Assembly: GCA_036741355.1 (NCBI GenBank)
Contig: DAINSK010000001.1
Location: forward strand, 1 to 64,000
DNA: 64,000 nucleotides
From: JBBRGK01 sp036741355
GTDB lineage: Bacteria; Chloroflexota; Dehalococcoidia; CAUJGQ01
Reading direction: 5' to 3'
Shown here: positions 52,759-61,969 of the stretch, piece by piece
How positions within the stretch are numbered: position 1 is the first letter of the stretch
Layout of the letters: every line of letters begins with the position of its first letter
Notes under the pieces: model-generated
Databases searched by the model: none
What the model saw: the letters and a program-made list of their open reading frames with translations, nothing else
What the model was told of the DNA's origin: nothing
Program-made: the position numbers and the translations under genes

Positions 52759-53442
52759 TCACTTCGACTCGGCGGGCGGCAGCCTCCCCTCCGAGTCTGG
52801 TACCGTAGCTGGCGTTTCGCGCGCACGCTGTACGTGTCGCCAGATAAACCAGCCGACCGCGATGACGACGACCGCCGCGATCGGATAGTCGAATGGCCGT
52901 ATCACATCGCTGATCTCTTTCCAATCCTTGCCGAGCAGGTAACCGGCCCAGGCGAGGGCAAACGACCAGACCAGCGAACCGACGAAGGTCAGCACGGTAA
53001 ACAGGCCAATGCGCATGCGGGCGATGCCGGCCGGGAAGCTGATGAACGTCCGCACAACCGGCAACACTCGGGAGACAAGAACCGCGATCGGTCCGCGCCG
53101 TTCGAAGAACCGCTCGGCTCTGTCCAGGTCGTGACCCGTGATCAGCACGAATCGACCGTAGCGTTCGAGCAGCGGCCGTCCCCCGTAGTCGCCGATGTAA
53201 TAGGCGACGACCGACCCGACAGTGTTGCCAAGGGCGCCAAGTCCGGCGGCCAACAGTACGTAACCGAAGCCGTGGCCCTTGTCCTGCACTAGGAACCAGC
53301 CGGCCAGCGGCATGATTATCTCGCTGGGGACGGGAATGCCGGCGCTTTCGACCGCCATCAGCAGCACGACGCCGGTCCAGCCGATGGTGCTGTACACGTG
53401 CCGGACGAAATCGAGAATGGACTGTTCCAGTTGCGCGCTCAG
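52759..53442 (-). CDS. DedA-family membrane protein (CTG start)
   Basis: DedA proteins are undecaprenyl-phosphate/phospholipid flippase-like membrane proteins. The protein (227 residues) has VESAGIPVPSEIIMPLAGW, GNTVGSVVAYYIGDYGGRP, the conserved RVLPVVRTFISFPAGIARM and four or more membrane segments. The usual N-terminus LEQSILDFVRHVYSTIG continues upstream of the GTG at 53397 and no ATG/GTG/TTG precedes it in frame; CTG at 53442, with GGGAG 6 bases before it, fits best. Confidence 0.85.
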   Translation of the reverse strand: MSAQLEQSILDFVRHVYSTIGWTGVVLLMAVESAGIPVPSEIIMPLAGWFLVQDKGHGFGYVLLAAGLGALGNTVGSVVAYYIGDYGGRPLLERYGRFVLITGHDLDRAERFFERRGPIAVLVSRVLPVVRTFISFPAGIARMRIGLFTVLTFVGSLVWSFALAWAGYLLGKDWKEISDVIRPFDYPIAAVVVIAVGWFIWRHVQRARETPATVPDSEGRLPPAESK

Positions 53443-53617
53443 GTCGTGCTCCCGGAGTGCCGCCGGCTCGGGACGGGATTTGTGCCGGACACTTCGTCAA
53501 CCTTAGCAACGCTCTTTTTCGCGGGTCAACGGAGGAGCCTCGCTCTCGCTCTGCGGCGCCGCCGTCGGTAAACAAGGGTCGCCTGTTACACTCGCGTCAG
53601 TAACAGTTGAGGAAACC

Positions 53618-54304
53618 ATGCTAATCGCGTTGGGCAGGCTCGCCGACAATCCGCGGGCCGCCATCACTCTTCTGGTCGCGCTCTGTATTGCGTTTATTAT
53701 TGGCATTGCATTTCATGAGTTCAGCCACGCCTTCGTCGCCTACTTGCTCGGCGATACTACTGCCCAATCGCAGGGCCGGCTCACACTCAACCCGATCAAA
53801 CACCTCGATCCTTTTGGCACACTGCTGCTGTTCCTCGTCGGATTTGGCTGGGGTAAACCGACGCCGGTTAACCCGTATCGGTTGAGGAACGGCCCGGTTA
53901 TGGGAATGGCGCTCGTGTCGGCCGCCGGTCCAATTTCGAACTTTCTGATGGCCTCAATCATCGCCTTGCCGCTCAGATTCGGTCTCGTCAAGTTCAACGA
54001 CTTCATACCTCTGAGAAACTGGGCGTTCGGTAATTACATTGCCTTGCTGCTCTTCTATGTCGTCGTGATCAACGTCGTGCTTGGCATTTTCAATTTGATA
54101 CCGATAGCGCCTCTCGACGGTGCAAAGATCGCCGGCGGTATCCTCCCGGGTGAGCTCGGCGACCTGTTCCGCCGTCTAGAGCCGTACGGACCCGGCATCT
54201 TGATGGTGATGTTCGCGCTGTCGTGGCTATCGCCGCGGTACAGCATCTTCGCCGCCGTCATCAATCCACTTGAAAATCGAATCCTGCGCGTGCTGGTCGG
54301 GTGA
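53618..54304 (+). CDS. Site-2 protease family (M50) membrane metalloprotease
   Basis: A 228-residue membrane protease with the zinc motif HEFSH (residues ~33-37) and the third ligand in NLIPIAPLDGAKI. It is short, without PDZ or N-terminal domain, so of the minimal group. It has ~5 membrane segments. Substrates are unknown. It lies 6 bp before the HD gene on the same strand. Confidence 0.88.
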   Translation: MLIALGRLADNPRAAITLLVALCIAFIIGIAFHEFSHAFVAYLLGDTTAQSQGRLTLNPIKHLDPFGTLLLFLVGFGWGKPTPVNPYRLRNGPVMGMALVSAAGPISNFLMASIIALPLRFGLVKFNDFIPLRNWAFGNYIALLLFYVVVINVVLGIFNLIPIAPLDGAKIAGGILPGELGDLFRRLEPYGPGILMVMFALSWLSPRYSIFAAVINPLENRILRVLVG

Positions 54305-54310
54305 CCGGCA

Positions 54311-54808
54311 ATGACCCGCGGACCGCTCTATCGACTCAAGCAGTTCGGTCGCGCGTTTCGAGCAAAGCCGAGCACCGACGCCCTTCGCTGGGCACGGTCA
54401 AAGCTGACGGCGGAGCAGTGGGATCTCTTCGTCACGATGTCTCCGCGCGATCAGTGGCACTGCATCCAGACGTTGCGCTTGCTGCGCGGGCCGCGACGGA
54501 CTGATCCAGATGTGGTGCAGGCAGCCTTACTTCACGACGTGGGCAAGGGTCGCATATTTATGCGAGACCGCGTGTCATACGTACTTTTGTCCCGTGTTCC
54601 GTGGCTTCTGAAGCGACTGTCATCGGAGAACGGCCCTGGCTGGCGCAACGCGCTGCACCGTAGCCGCCGTCATCCGGACATAGGCGCACGGCTGGCGCAC
54701 GAGGCCGGCGCCAGCCCAAGAGCCGTGCAGCTAATTCGGAGGCACCATCGCCCTCCCCGCGGCGACGAGGCTGCCCTCGCCCTCGCGGCCGCCGACGACC
54801 GGGCCTAG
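54311..54808 (+). CDS. HD-domain protein
   Basis: A 165-residue protein with the metal-binding HD pair in VQAALLHDVGKG (~70-81) and a second His in SRRHPDIGARLAHEAGAS and RRHHRPPRGDEAALALAAADD. This is the minimal HD phosphohydrolase core, related to HDIG proteins. The start is 6 bp after the protease gene. The substrate, probably a nucleotide, is unknown. Confidence 0.82.
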   Translation: MTRGPLYRLKQFGRAFRAKPSTDALRWARSKLTAEQWDLFVTMSPRDQWHCIQTLRLLRGPRRTDPDVVQAALLHDVGKGRIFMRDRVSYVLLSRVPWLLKRLSSENGPGWRNALHRSRRHPDIGARLAHEAGASPRAVQLIRRHHRPPRGDEAALALAAADDRA

Positions 54809-54849
54809 TGCTCGAGCTAACGTTCGCCCTGGGGCGAGGGTGCGCCGGC

Positions 54850-55479
54850 TCAGTCATCGCCGCGCGCATCTGTTAGTTCGAACTCGATGTATTCACCATC
54901 GTCCGGGTCTTCGGCCGCGAAGTAGCCAAGGAGATACGATTTGCCCCCGCTTGCCCGCGCGGCCAGCGTCAGATAGCCGCCCTCTTCAAAGTGTACGAAA
55001 GCCTGCATTCCTTCTTCGTCCCACCCGAGGTCGAAGATCGTGCGATCAACAGCGCCCTGCCACGACTCCGTGCGGAAACCATGGTCATCTGGGAGCGTAA
55101 ACTCATCCGGCGGCGGGCCGATCTCACCCTCGAGCTCGTCGAAGATGAAGTAGTTGCTGTACGGGGCCGGGCCGTCGCAGAATCGGTCGAGCAGGATTAC
55201 CCCCTCTTCGTCTATGCGCGAGGCGTACGTCAGGTACTTGCCGTCAGTAAAAGTCAGGTAGACCGTCGCAAATTCGCCTTCGACGTTGAGTCGGGCGACT
55301 TTCCGGCCAATGGCGTTGGATGCGTCGTCGGGTTCGAGTGGTTCGTAAGGGATGTCTGGACCGGCGGGCGAAACCACCCGTAGCATGTCACCCGGCGCAA
55401 TTGTGAACTGCCGAGCAGGCTGCTCCGTCGGTTCGGCGTTCGCCCACTGCTGTTGGTGTTGTGGAGGAGGATCGTTCAA
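54850..55479 (-). CDS. Hypothetical protein, DUF4178-like
   Basis: A ~209-residue protein with an acidic beta-rich pattern: IAPGDMLRV, then NVEGEFATVYLTF, GKYLTYASRIDEEGVILLD, and GGYLTLAARASGGKSYLLGYFAAEDPDDGEY. The repeated glycine/acidic strands suggest a small beta domain like DUF4178. The likely start is TTG at 55479; upstream the frame only reads noncoding repeats. No partner gene suggests a role. Confidence 0.5.
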   Translation of the reverse strand: MNDPPPQHQQQWANAEPTEQPARQFTIAPGDMLRVVSPAGPDIPYEPLEPDDASNAIGRKVARLNVEGEFATVYLTFTDGKYLTYASRIDEEGVILLDRFCDGPAPYSNYFIFDELEGEIGPPPDEFTLPDDHGFRTESWQGAVDRTIFDLGWDEEGMQAFVHFEEGGYLTLAARASGGKSYLLGYFAAEDPDDGEYIEFELTDARGDD

Positions 55480-55861
55480 ACTTCTGGTCGCTCTTCGGAG
55501 AACCGGGTCTGCACCGCGTGACGCTTTAATCAGCGTATCATGGAGACCCAAACCCGGGCGCCGCGTGCCCTCACCCCCGGCCCCTCTCCCAATACTGGGC
55601 GAGGGGAGCTTGGATTCGGAGCTGTACCGATGGGGGCAAGCCCGCGATGACCGTCGCGACTTGGTGCAGCGGTCCAAGAGCAGTGGTCGCGGAGTGGCGT
55701 TAGTTACACAAAGCAACAGGTAGCACCCCAGAAGCATTGCTCCAGGGGCATGAACTAGAGCAGCTCAGCTGGTGTGAACGGGGGCGAGCCCCCGATAACC
55801 GTCGGACCAGTACCCGGCTGCGCGCTTAGGCGTAGGGGTCGACTTTCAATGGAGACTTCCC
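55480..55861. repeat. Intergenic region with two diverged copies of a GGGGGC-AGCCC element
   Basis: No gene is seen here. An imperfect repeat appears twice: ATGGGGGCAAGCCCGCGATGACCGTCG near 55630 and GGGGGCGAGCCCCCGATAACCGTCG near 55780, with a CT-rich block CCCTCACCCCCGGCCCCTCTCCC near 55568. Blocks like these recur in intergenic DNA of GC-rich bacteria, including Chloroflexi. Confidence 0.6.
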
Positions 55862-57019
55862 ATGAACTTTACGTTTTCGGCTGAAGAGCAGCGGCTGCGG
55901 AACGACCTGCGAGGGTTTCTGGACCTTGCGCTCGGCAAGGACTGGAACGGGGCTGCCAGCGATATTGGTACCGAAGATTTCGAGTCGCAGCGGCGGTTCA
56001 ACAAGCAGCTCGCTGCAAAGGGCTGGATAGCGCCGGCCTGGCCCAAGGAATACGGCGGCCTGGGTGCTTCTCATATCGAGCAGATGATCTTCTCAGAGGA
56101 GCTTGCTTATCGCCGGGCTCCTAACGGTCAGCGCGTGTTCAGCGTCGGCATGATCGGTCCGACGCTTATCATTCACGGCACCGAGGAACAGAAGCGCGAA
56201 CACCTGCCGCGGATCACGAGCGGCGAAGTCGCGTGGTGCCAGGGATACTCCGAACCGGGCGCGGGATCCGACCTCGCGTCTTTACAGACGCGCGCCGAGC
56301 GAGACGGCGACGACTACGTCATCAACGGCCAGAAGATCTGGACGACCGGCGCGCACGTGTCGGACTGGATCTTTCTGGTCGCCCGAAGCGACCAGAACGC
56401 TCCGAAACACAAGGGCATCAGCTTTCTGCTCGTCGACATGAAGACCCCCGGCGTGACGGTGCGGCCCCTGATCAACATGGCCGACCGCCACGAGTTCAAC
56501 GAGGTCTTTTTCGAAGACGTGCGTGTCCCGCGTCGCAACCTTGTGGGCGCCGAGAACAACGGTTGGTACGTGGCGATGACGCTGCTCGACTTCGAACGCT
56601 CGTCGGTCGGCGTTTCCGCTTCGGGACGGCGAACTCTGGAGGAGATCACCGCATTTTGCCGCGACAAGGGAGGAATCGACGAAGTAAAGCGGCTGCAGCT
56701 CGCAGAAACGGCGATTGAGATCGAGGTCGCCCGAATGATGAGCTACCGAGTCGCATGGATGCAGCAGGCCGACCTGCACCCGAGCCACGAGGCTAGCATG
56801 GTAAAGGTTTTCGGCACAGAAATGATGCAGCGACTCTACAACGTGGCCTTCAACCTGCTGCAGCAGTACGGCCAGTTGGCTCCAGACTCACGCTGGGCGC
56901 CGCTACAAGGACGCGTCGAACAGGGGTATCTCTGGAACGTCGCCCCCACGATCTACAGCGGCTCCAACGAAATCCAGCGCAACATCATCGCCACCCGCGG
57001 CCTCGGTCTGCCGCGTTAA
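55862..57019 (+). CDS. Acyl-CoA dehydrogenase
   Basis: A 385-residue flavoenzyme for acyl-CoA 2,3-desaturation. It shares GWIAPAWPKEYGGLG, WCQGYSEPGAGSDLAS, NGQKIWTTGAHV and C-terminal SGSNEIQRNIIATRGLGLPR with the paralogue at 36042. The ATG at 55862 follows GGAG 7 bases upstream. It stands alone between noncoding repeats and the convergent DUF885 gene. Confidence 0.9.
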   Translation: MNFTFSAEEQRLRNDLRGFLDLALGKDWNGAASDIGTEDFESQRRFNKQLAAKGWIAPAWPKEYGGLGASHIEQMIFSEELAYRRAPNGQRVFSVGMIGPTLIIHGTEEQKREHLPRITSGEVAWCQGYSEPGAGSDLASLQTRAERDGDDYVINGQKIWTTGAHVSDWIFLVARSDQNAPKHKGISFLLVDMKTPGVTVRPLINMADRHEFNEVFFEDVRVPRRNLVGAENNGWYVAMTLLDFERSSVGVSASGRRTLEEITAFCRDKGGIDEVKRLQLAETAIEIEVARMMSYRVAWMQQADLHPSHEASMVKVFGTEMMQRLYNVAFNLLQQYGQLAPDSRWAPLQGRVEQGYLWNVAPTIYSGSNEIQRNIIATRGLGLPR

Positions 57020-57047
57020 CACGCCGGCGGGTCTCCCCGTCGCGGAG

Positions 57048-58694
57048 CTAGGGGGCCGTCCCCTCCAGCAGCTTCGCCGCGACCACGGCCGTAGGGTGCG
57101 GCTCTTTCACGAAAGCGTTGTGGAAACGCTTGAGCGTGTAGCCCGAACCCCACTTCTGTTTCACCGCTTCGCGCAACTCCAGGATCTCGTGCTTGCCAAG
57201 GGTGTAGGCGAAGTAGGACGGACCGACGACGCCCCGCTTTGATTCCAGCTCGGCGACCGGGAGCGTAGCGAACCCTTCCTTCATGAAAAACTGCACCGCG
57301 TCGTCGTAACTCCAGCCCTGGGTGTGCATGCCGAACGCGCACAGGTAACGACACAGGCGCAGGAGCGCCTCGCGCATCTGCATGATCTCGTAACGCGGGT
57401 CGCCGTCGCCCCATCCGGACTCGATCATCAGCCGCTCGGTGTAGTGCGCCCAGCCCTCTGTTGTCGTGGTCGTGTTCGTGCCGGGCACAGCGTCGGGCGC
57501 TTTCCGCAGCCAGGAAATGTGAACGTAGTGCCCCGGGTACGCCTCGTGAGCGGTGATCAGCGGCGTCGACCAGCGGTTGAAGAATTGCAAATACTGTTCG
57601 GTTCGCTGCTCATCCCAGGCGGCGTCCGGGGGCGTGACGTAGTAATAGGCCTCGGTCGCGACCGTTTCGTACATTCCGGGCGTCGAGCACGCGGCCAGCG
57701 TTGTCGCGCGTGAGAAGGGCGGAGTCTCCTTGAGTTGGATACGGACCTCCGTCGGCATGTCGATCAGGTCGCGGTCGATGCAGAACTGGCGCAGCTCCTC
57801 CAGCGTCGTCTGAACGCTTGGGAGCAATTCTCCGGCTGCCGGATGCTCTCTGCCGACCCCCGTGACGACCTCCTGCGGCGTCGCCGACGGGTCGATCTGC
57901 CGCGCGAGCTCGTTCAGTCGTTCCTGATGCCAGCGAAGGTCCTCGCGGCCGCGCTTCACCAGCGTGTCGATGTCCGTATCGACGTATTCCTGGAGCCGCA
58001 CGAGCTTCTCCATGCGTTCGCGTCCCCACGCGATCGGCAACGTCGCCCCAGGGCGCACGGTGTCGCGCAACCACGATTCGTAGTCGTGAACCGCTGCGAC
58101 CGCTTCCCCGCGTGCCGCTCCAAACGCCGATCGCAGCGCTGGGTCCTCGACTCCCGCAACCGAGCCCGGAAGATCGCGGTCGAGCATCGTCAGGATTCCA
58201 GACGCCTGCTGCAGCGCGGTTTCAACATGAATGGGCGAGCAGGATTCGAATGTATCCCGAAACTCCTTCAAGAGGCGTGGTGCGGCGCTCAGTCTCGACG
58301 TCAGCGATCGGACGCGGTCGGTGAGCGGCGCAAAATCGCGAATGACGAGCGAATTGCAGGAGAACCCGATCATGCCCAGAGGGGCGCCGGGGCTATGACG
58401 TGAGGCCCCATAGTCACGTTCCTCCGAAAGCTCACCCTGGAGCTTTCGGAAGTGAATTGGCCAGCGCGTTCGGTAGGGTTCCGACAACGGCACCTCGTCG
58501 ATCTGCTGCAAGCGGCGAAGTTGGCCGTCTACCTCCTGGTTGCGCGCCCCGATCGCCTCACGGGACCGGCTTCCCAGCTCGGCATCAAACTCGTGACGCC
58601 CCAGACCGGTGGCCGTGCCGGGGCTCCATCGAAGGCGGCCATCCACGATCTCTTGTTCGAGTTGTTTGAACCTCTGGTCTGCGTCCGAAGTCAT
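57048..58694 (-). CDS. DUF885-family metallopeptidase-like protein
   Basis: A 548-residue protein of the DUF885 family, thought to be zinc metallopeptidases of the gluzincin type. It has HEAYPGHYVHI, the putative HExxxH site (His-Glu ... His), GWAHYTERLMIESG, and MREALLRLCRYL. There is no signal peptide. ATG at 58694 with AGGAG 5 bases upstream is the start. Transcribed after the DUF4389 gene on the same strand. Confidence 0.87.
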   Translation of the reverse strand: MTSDADQRFKQLEQEIVDGRLRWSPGTATGLGRHEFDAELGSRSREAIGARNQEVDGQLRRLQQIDEVPLSEPYRTRWPIHFRKLQGELSEERDYGASRHSPGAPLGMIGFSCNSLVIRDFAPLTDRVRSLTSRLSAAPRLLKEFRDTFESCSPIHVETALQQASGILTMLDRDLPGSVAGVEDPALRSAFGAARGEAVAAVHDYESWLRDTVRPGATLPIAWGRERMEKLVRLQEYVDTDIDTLVKRGREDLRWHQERLNELARQIDPSATPQEVVTGVGREHPAAGELLPSVQTTLEELRQFCIDRDLIDMPTEVRIQLKETPPFSRATTLAACSTPGMYETVATEAYYYVTPPDAAWDEQRTEQYLQFFNRWSTPLITAHEAYPGHYVHISWLRKAPDAVPGTNTTTTTEGWAHYTERLMIESGWGDGDPRYEIMQMREALLRLCRYLCAFGMHTQGWSYDDAVQFFMKEGFATLPVAELESKRGVVGPSYFAYTLGKHEILELREAVKQKWGSGYTLKRFHNAFVKEPHPTAVVAAKLLEGTAP

Positions 58695-58803
58695 TGCGTC
58701 TCCTATTGACGGGGTGTTGCCGTCGACGAGCAGGGTGGTCTGACCATCAGCACGGGTTTTGCAAAACCTAAACGCTGTCCTCGGCATCGGTTCCTGAGTC
58801 AGG

Positions 58804-59496
58804 CTAGTAGTTTAGGGTAGGAGGCTCGCCTGGCGATTGGACCGCCGCCGGTCCCGGGCCGCCCTCCAGTGAGAACGGCGGGTACTCGTCCACGAACAGC
58901 ATCATGTAGCCGTATACCCGGGCGCCCCAACGGCTGACGCCAATGCTGAACCGGTACAGTCCTTCGGGGTATTCGCCGGAGATCAAGATCGAAAACCAGG
59001 CGATAACGGTAACGATAAAGGCGGCGATACCAAGAAAGATCAGCACGATGAAGTGCGGGATTGCGAGGATCGCCCGGAAACCGACCGTCAAGCGATTGTG
59101 CACTTCGTCGGGCGCAATGCCTATCTGCAGCGGATATGGACCGTCGCCAAAGGGAGGATACAGATCCGTCAGCAGCCCCACATAGGCGTAGATGTTCTGG
59201 ACCCAACGGAAGAGGTAGATGGCGAAGCCGCGGAACGACGGGTAACGACCCGTAAAAATAATGTAAACCCAGGCGAAGAAGGCGAGCAGCTCGAGCAGTG
59301 CGGTTAAGGGGCCACCGCTGCCGCCCTGGAAATTGGATGCCGCCCGGCCGAGCGCCGTGCGACCATAGAAAAAGCTGAATCCACCGACCAATAGCAGTTG
59401 CGGAAACGCTAGCACCAGCCGAAAGAGCACCTTCACGCGGTCATAGCGCTCCGGCCGTTCGATCTCATAGGTGATGGGATACGAGACACCCGGCAT
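58804..59496 (-). CDS. DUF4389-family membrane protein
   Basis: A 230-residue membrane protein with two DUF4389 repeats: GRYPSFRGFAIYLFRWVQNIYAY and, later, GEYPEGLYRFSIGVSRWGARVY, each preceded by hydrophobic segments. Roles are unknown; members are often annotated as membrane-associated. It lies 109 bp upstream of the DUF885 gene on the same strand. Confidence 0.85.
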   Translation of the reverse strand: MPGVSYPITYEIERPERYDRVKVLFRLVLAFPQLLLVGGFSFFYGRTALGRAASNFQGGSGGPLTALLELLAFFAWVYIIFTGRYPSFRGFAIYLFRWVQNIYAYVGLLTDLYPPFGDGPYPLQIGIAPDEVHNRLTVGFRAILAIPHFIVLIFLGIAAFIVTVIAWFSILISGEYPEGLYRFSIGVSRWGARVYGYMMLFVDEYPPFSLEGGPGPAAVQSPGEPPTLNY

Positions 59497-59739
59497 TAAA
59501 ACCTCTTCGGCGGTTAGCCAGCCTAGACGACTGTCAAATTAGGCGGTTCAATAATCTCACGTAACGAAAGAAAGTTGCCAGTGTTCTGCCCGGCGTTTTG
59601 AAATCGGCATAGGTTTGCTACTACGGCCTGCCCCCAGGCCACGTTTTACCGTTGTAGACTGAGAGCAGGCCGCGAACGCAATATGCTGCGCGGCCCATCG
59701 CCACGATGTCGCATTAGTCCGGGACAGCCGGTGACTGCC

Positions 59740-60459
59740 ATGTCGCGCCTGCAAAGCCCACGGTTCTGGCTGGTCCTTTTCGGCGCCGTCGCGGCCCTGA
59801 CAGTCGTCTGTGCCGTCGTGGTCGTCGGCGCCGTCGCGGGAGTCGATCGAGGCATTGAAAGTTTCCTGCTTGCCTCGCTCGCTACACTTAGCGGCGCCGG
59901 ATGGCTCAAAGCCTATCTCCACCAGGGTCGTGCCCTCCGCGCGGAGCAGGCGCTTGCCGCGGCGCGGCAGGCGTCAGTCGCCGCGGCCCTTCGCGATCCG
60001 CTCACCGGACTGGCAAACCAGCGACTCTTCGACAGTCACCTCCGCGCTGCCTTTGAACGGGGCCAGCGCTACGGCAACTCCTTCTCGGTCCTCCTCATAG
60101 AGTTGGACTTCGCCGGGTCGCCCGAACGGCCGGCGCAGAGTGCTTCCAAAGAACGCGTGCTCAAATACCTGGGGACGATATTCACGCGAAACCTTCGCAG
60201 TGCCGACACGGCGGCGCGAGTCGGCGACTACTCCTTCGGCGTGCTGCTTCCCGAAACTGAGTATGAGGGCGCGCGCCGCGCATGGGAGCGAATTCGCGAT
60301 GTGTCGCACTTGAACTGGCCCGATAACCGCACCTGGTCGTTGTCCGGCGGAGCGGCTGGGTATAACGTTGACGTCGGCTCGGTCGAGAACATGCTCTCCG
60401 ACGCTGATCGCCGGCTGGCGCTCGAAAAGCGACGCCTTCGGGCCGAGCACGAATCGTAG
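59740..60459 (+). CDS. Membrane protein with a degenerate GGDEF domain
   Basis: A 239-residue protein with one or two N-terminal membrane helices (~8-32, ~37-50), a short coil, and a GGDEF-like domain. The start DPLTGLANQRLFDSHL is canonical, but the active-site loop reads RVGDYSFGVLLPE in place of RxGGDEF, so cyclase activity is unlikely. It may bind c-di-GMP, or have another role. An earlier ATG at 59683 is in frame, but 59740 is nearer the hydrophobic segment. Confidence 0.7.
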   Translation: MSRLQSPRFWLVLFGAVAALTVVCAVVVVGAVAGVDRGIESFLLASLATLSGAGWLKAYLHQGRALRAEQALAAARQASVAAALRDPLTGLANQRLFDSHLRAAFERGQRYGNSFSVLLIELDFAGSPERPAQSASKERVLKYLGTIFTRNLRSADTAARVGDYSFGVLLPETEYEGARRAWERIRDVSHLNWPDNRTWSLSGGAAGYNVDVGSVENMLSDADRRLALEKRRLRAEHES

Positions 60460-60514
60460 ATTCGACTTTACGGGCCCCGGCGTTCAACTCCTTTCAATCG
60501 GGGATAATACGACG

Positions 60515-61465
60515 GTGAGTGTACGCATCGGGCTCGCGCTCGGCGGCTGGCCATTCGGCGCCAACGACTGCGCCCCGTTTTGGGATTTTGTCGATCAAGC
60601 TGAAGCGCTTGGCTACGATTCGCTGTGGCTAAGCGACCGGCTTATCTCCACGACGCCCATCGTGGAGCCGGTTACCGGGCTGGCCGCGATTGCCGGACGC
60701 ACGCGCAAACTCAAGTTCGGAATGAGCGTGCTCGTCCTGCCGCTACGCAATCCTGTCATAGTGGCCAAGGAGATAGCCACGATTGATTTCCTCTCCGGCG
60801 GCCGTATGCTACCCGCGTTTGGCATCGGCACTGAAGACCCGCGCGAATATGAGGCCGCCGGCGTTTCGAAGGAAGAGCGTGGCGGACGCACCGACGAGGC
60901 GGTCGCGATTCTGCGGCGGCTCTGGTCGGAAGAACATGTGACGCACCGCGGCCGCTACTACCGGATGACAGACGTGACGATCGCGCCGCGCCCCGCCCAA
61001 CGGATACTGCCGATCTGGTTTGGAGGGCGCAGCGAAGCCGCCTACCGGCGCATCGGGCGGTTAGGTGACGGTTGGCTGGCGTCGTTTCTTACCACCGAAG
61101 AGTTCGCCGACGGTGCCGAACGCATACGGGCCAACGCCGCAGCCGCCGGACGCGACATCGACGAGGACCATTACGGCGTCATCCTTTCGGTGACCATCGC
61201 AGGGAGCGTCGAGCAGGCGCGCCAGCTTGCGGCACCCACGTTGCGGCGTTTTCGTCCCGACGTGGATATCGAGCGACTCAGTATATTTGGCACTCCGGAC
61301 GACTGCTCCGCCCGCATTGACGAATACCTGCGCGCCGGCGCCAGCAAGTTCGTCCTCCGTCCCGCCTGCCCTCCGGATCAGCTTTCGGCACAGCTCGACA
61401 TCATTGCGCGGGATATCGCTCCCAGGTTTGACCGAACGATGGCCACCGTTGGAGCAACCTCCTGA
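60515..61465 (+). CDS. LLM-class F420- or FMN-dependent oxidoreductase
   Basis: A 316-residue luciferase-like protein. It has VRIGLALGGWPFGANDCAPFWDF at the start, GYDSLWLSDRL, MLPAFGIGTEDPREY, and IWFGGRSEAAYRRIGRLGDGW, all marks of the LLM family. Whether it uses FMN or F420 is unclear. GTG at 60515 overlaps nothing and lies 55 bp after the GGDEF gene; the frame open further upstream reads through that gene. Confidence 0.87.
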   Translation: MSVRIGLALGGWPFGANDCAPFWDFVDQAEALGYDSLWLSDRLISTTPIVEPVTGLAAIAGRTRKLKFGMSVLVLPLRNPVIVAKEIATIDFLSGGRMLPAFGIGTEDPREYEAAGVSKEERGGRTDEAVAILRRLWSEEHVTHRGRYYRMTDVTIAPRPAQRILPIWFGGRSEAAYRRIGRLGDGWLASFLTTEEFADGAERIRANAAAAGRDIDEDHYGVILSVTIAGSVEQARQLAAPTLRRFRPDVDIERLSIFGTPDDCSARIDEYLRAGASKFVLRPACPPDQLSAQLDIIARDIAPRFDRTMATVGATS

Positions 61466-61516
61466 CGCGATATTGGCGTTGTCAGGCTCCGTACGGCGTC
61501 ACTGATCGGAGCAGGG

Positions 61517-61873
61517 ATGTGGCTTTTCAGAAAACGGCGGCACAAACCGGCTGACGCCTTGCCGTCGCCTTCCGTGCCGTACTCGGGACCGGGAGCCGGC
61601 GCCTCCAGGCCCGTGGGTGGTGCGCAGGACGGCCGGGCCGCCGGTACCAGAATTACGCCTATTTGCAGTGGCTGTGCTCGGCCCCTCGCCTGCCGCATGC
61701 CTCCTGCAACCAGCATGCTGCCGCCCGTCTATGCCGCCATCGTGTGTCCGTTGTGTAACTGGGTTGAGTGCAAAGACTGCAAGGGTTCTCCCTCAGACGC
61801 TCCATGCACGGTCTGTGGCAGCCCCGTGCAGCCGGCATATGTCGGCCAGTTCACCTCAGGGCCTGCGGGTTGA
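61517..61873 (+). CDS. Small zinc-ribbon-like protein
   Basis: A 118-residue protein with three CxxC pairs: C50-x2-C53 (with C59), CPLC (77-80) with C85/C88 in CKDC, and CTVC (97-100). This suggests two zinc-binding sites. The N-terminus MWLFRKRRHK is basic and the linker Pro/Gly-rich. ATG at 61517 has GGAG 5 bases before it. I recognise no family. It precedes a cupin gene. Confidence 0.65.
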   Translation: MWLFRKRRHKPADALPSPSVPYSGPGAGASRPVGGAQDGRAAGTRITPICSGCARPLACRMPPATSMLPPVYAAIVCPLCNWVECKDCKGSPSDAPCTVCGSPVQPAYVGQFTSGPAG

Positions 61874-61969
61874 GCCCGCCGGCACTTTCCCGCGTTAGTA
61901 CCCTGCGGCGGCGCGAACCTATAATAGCTATGACGACGCAATGCGATTGCTACCGCAGGAGGTGTGCCG

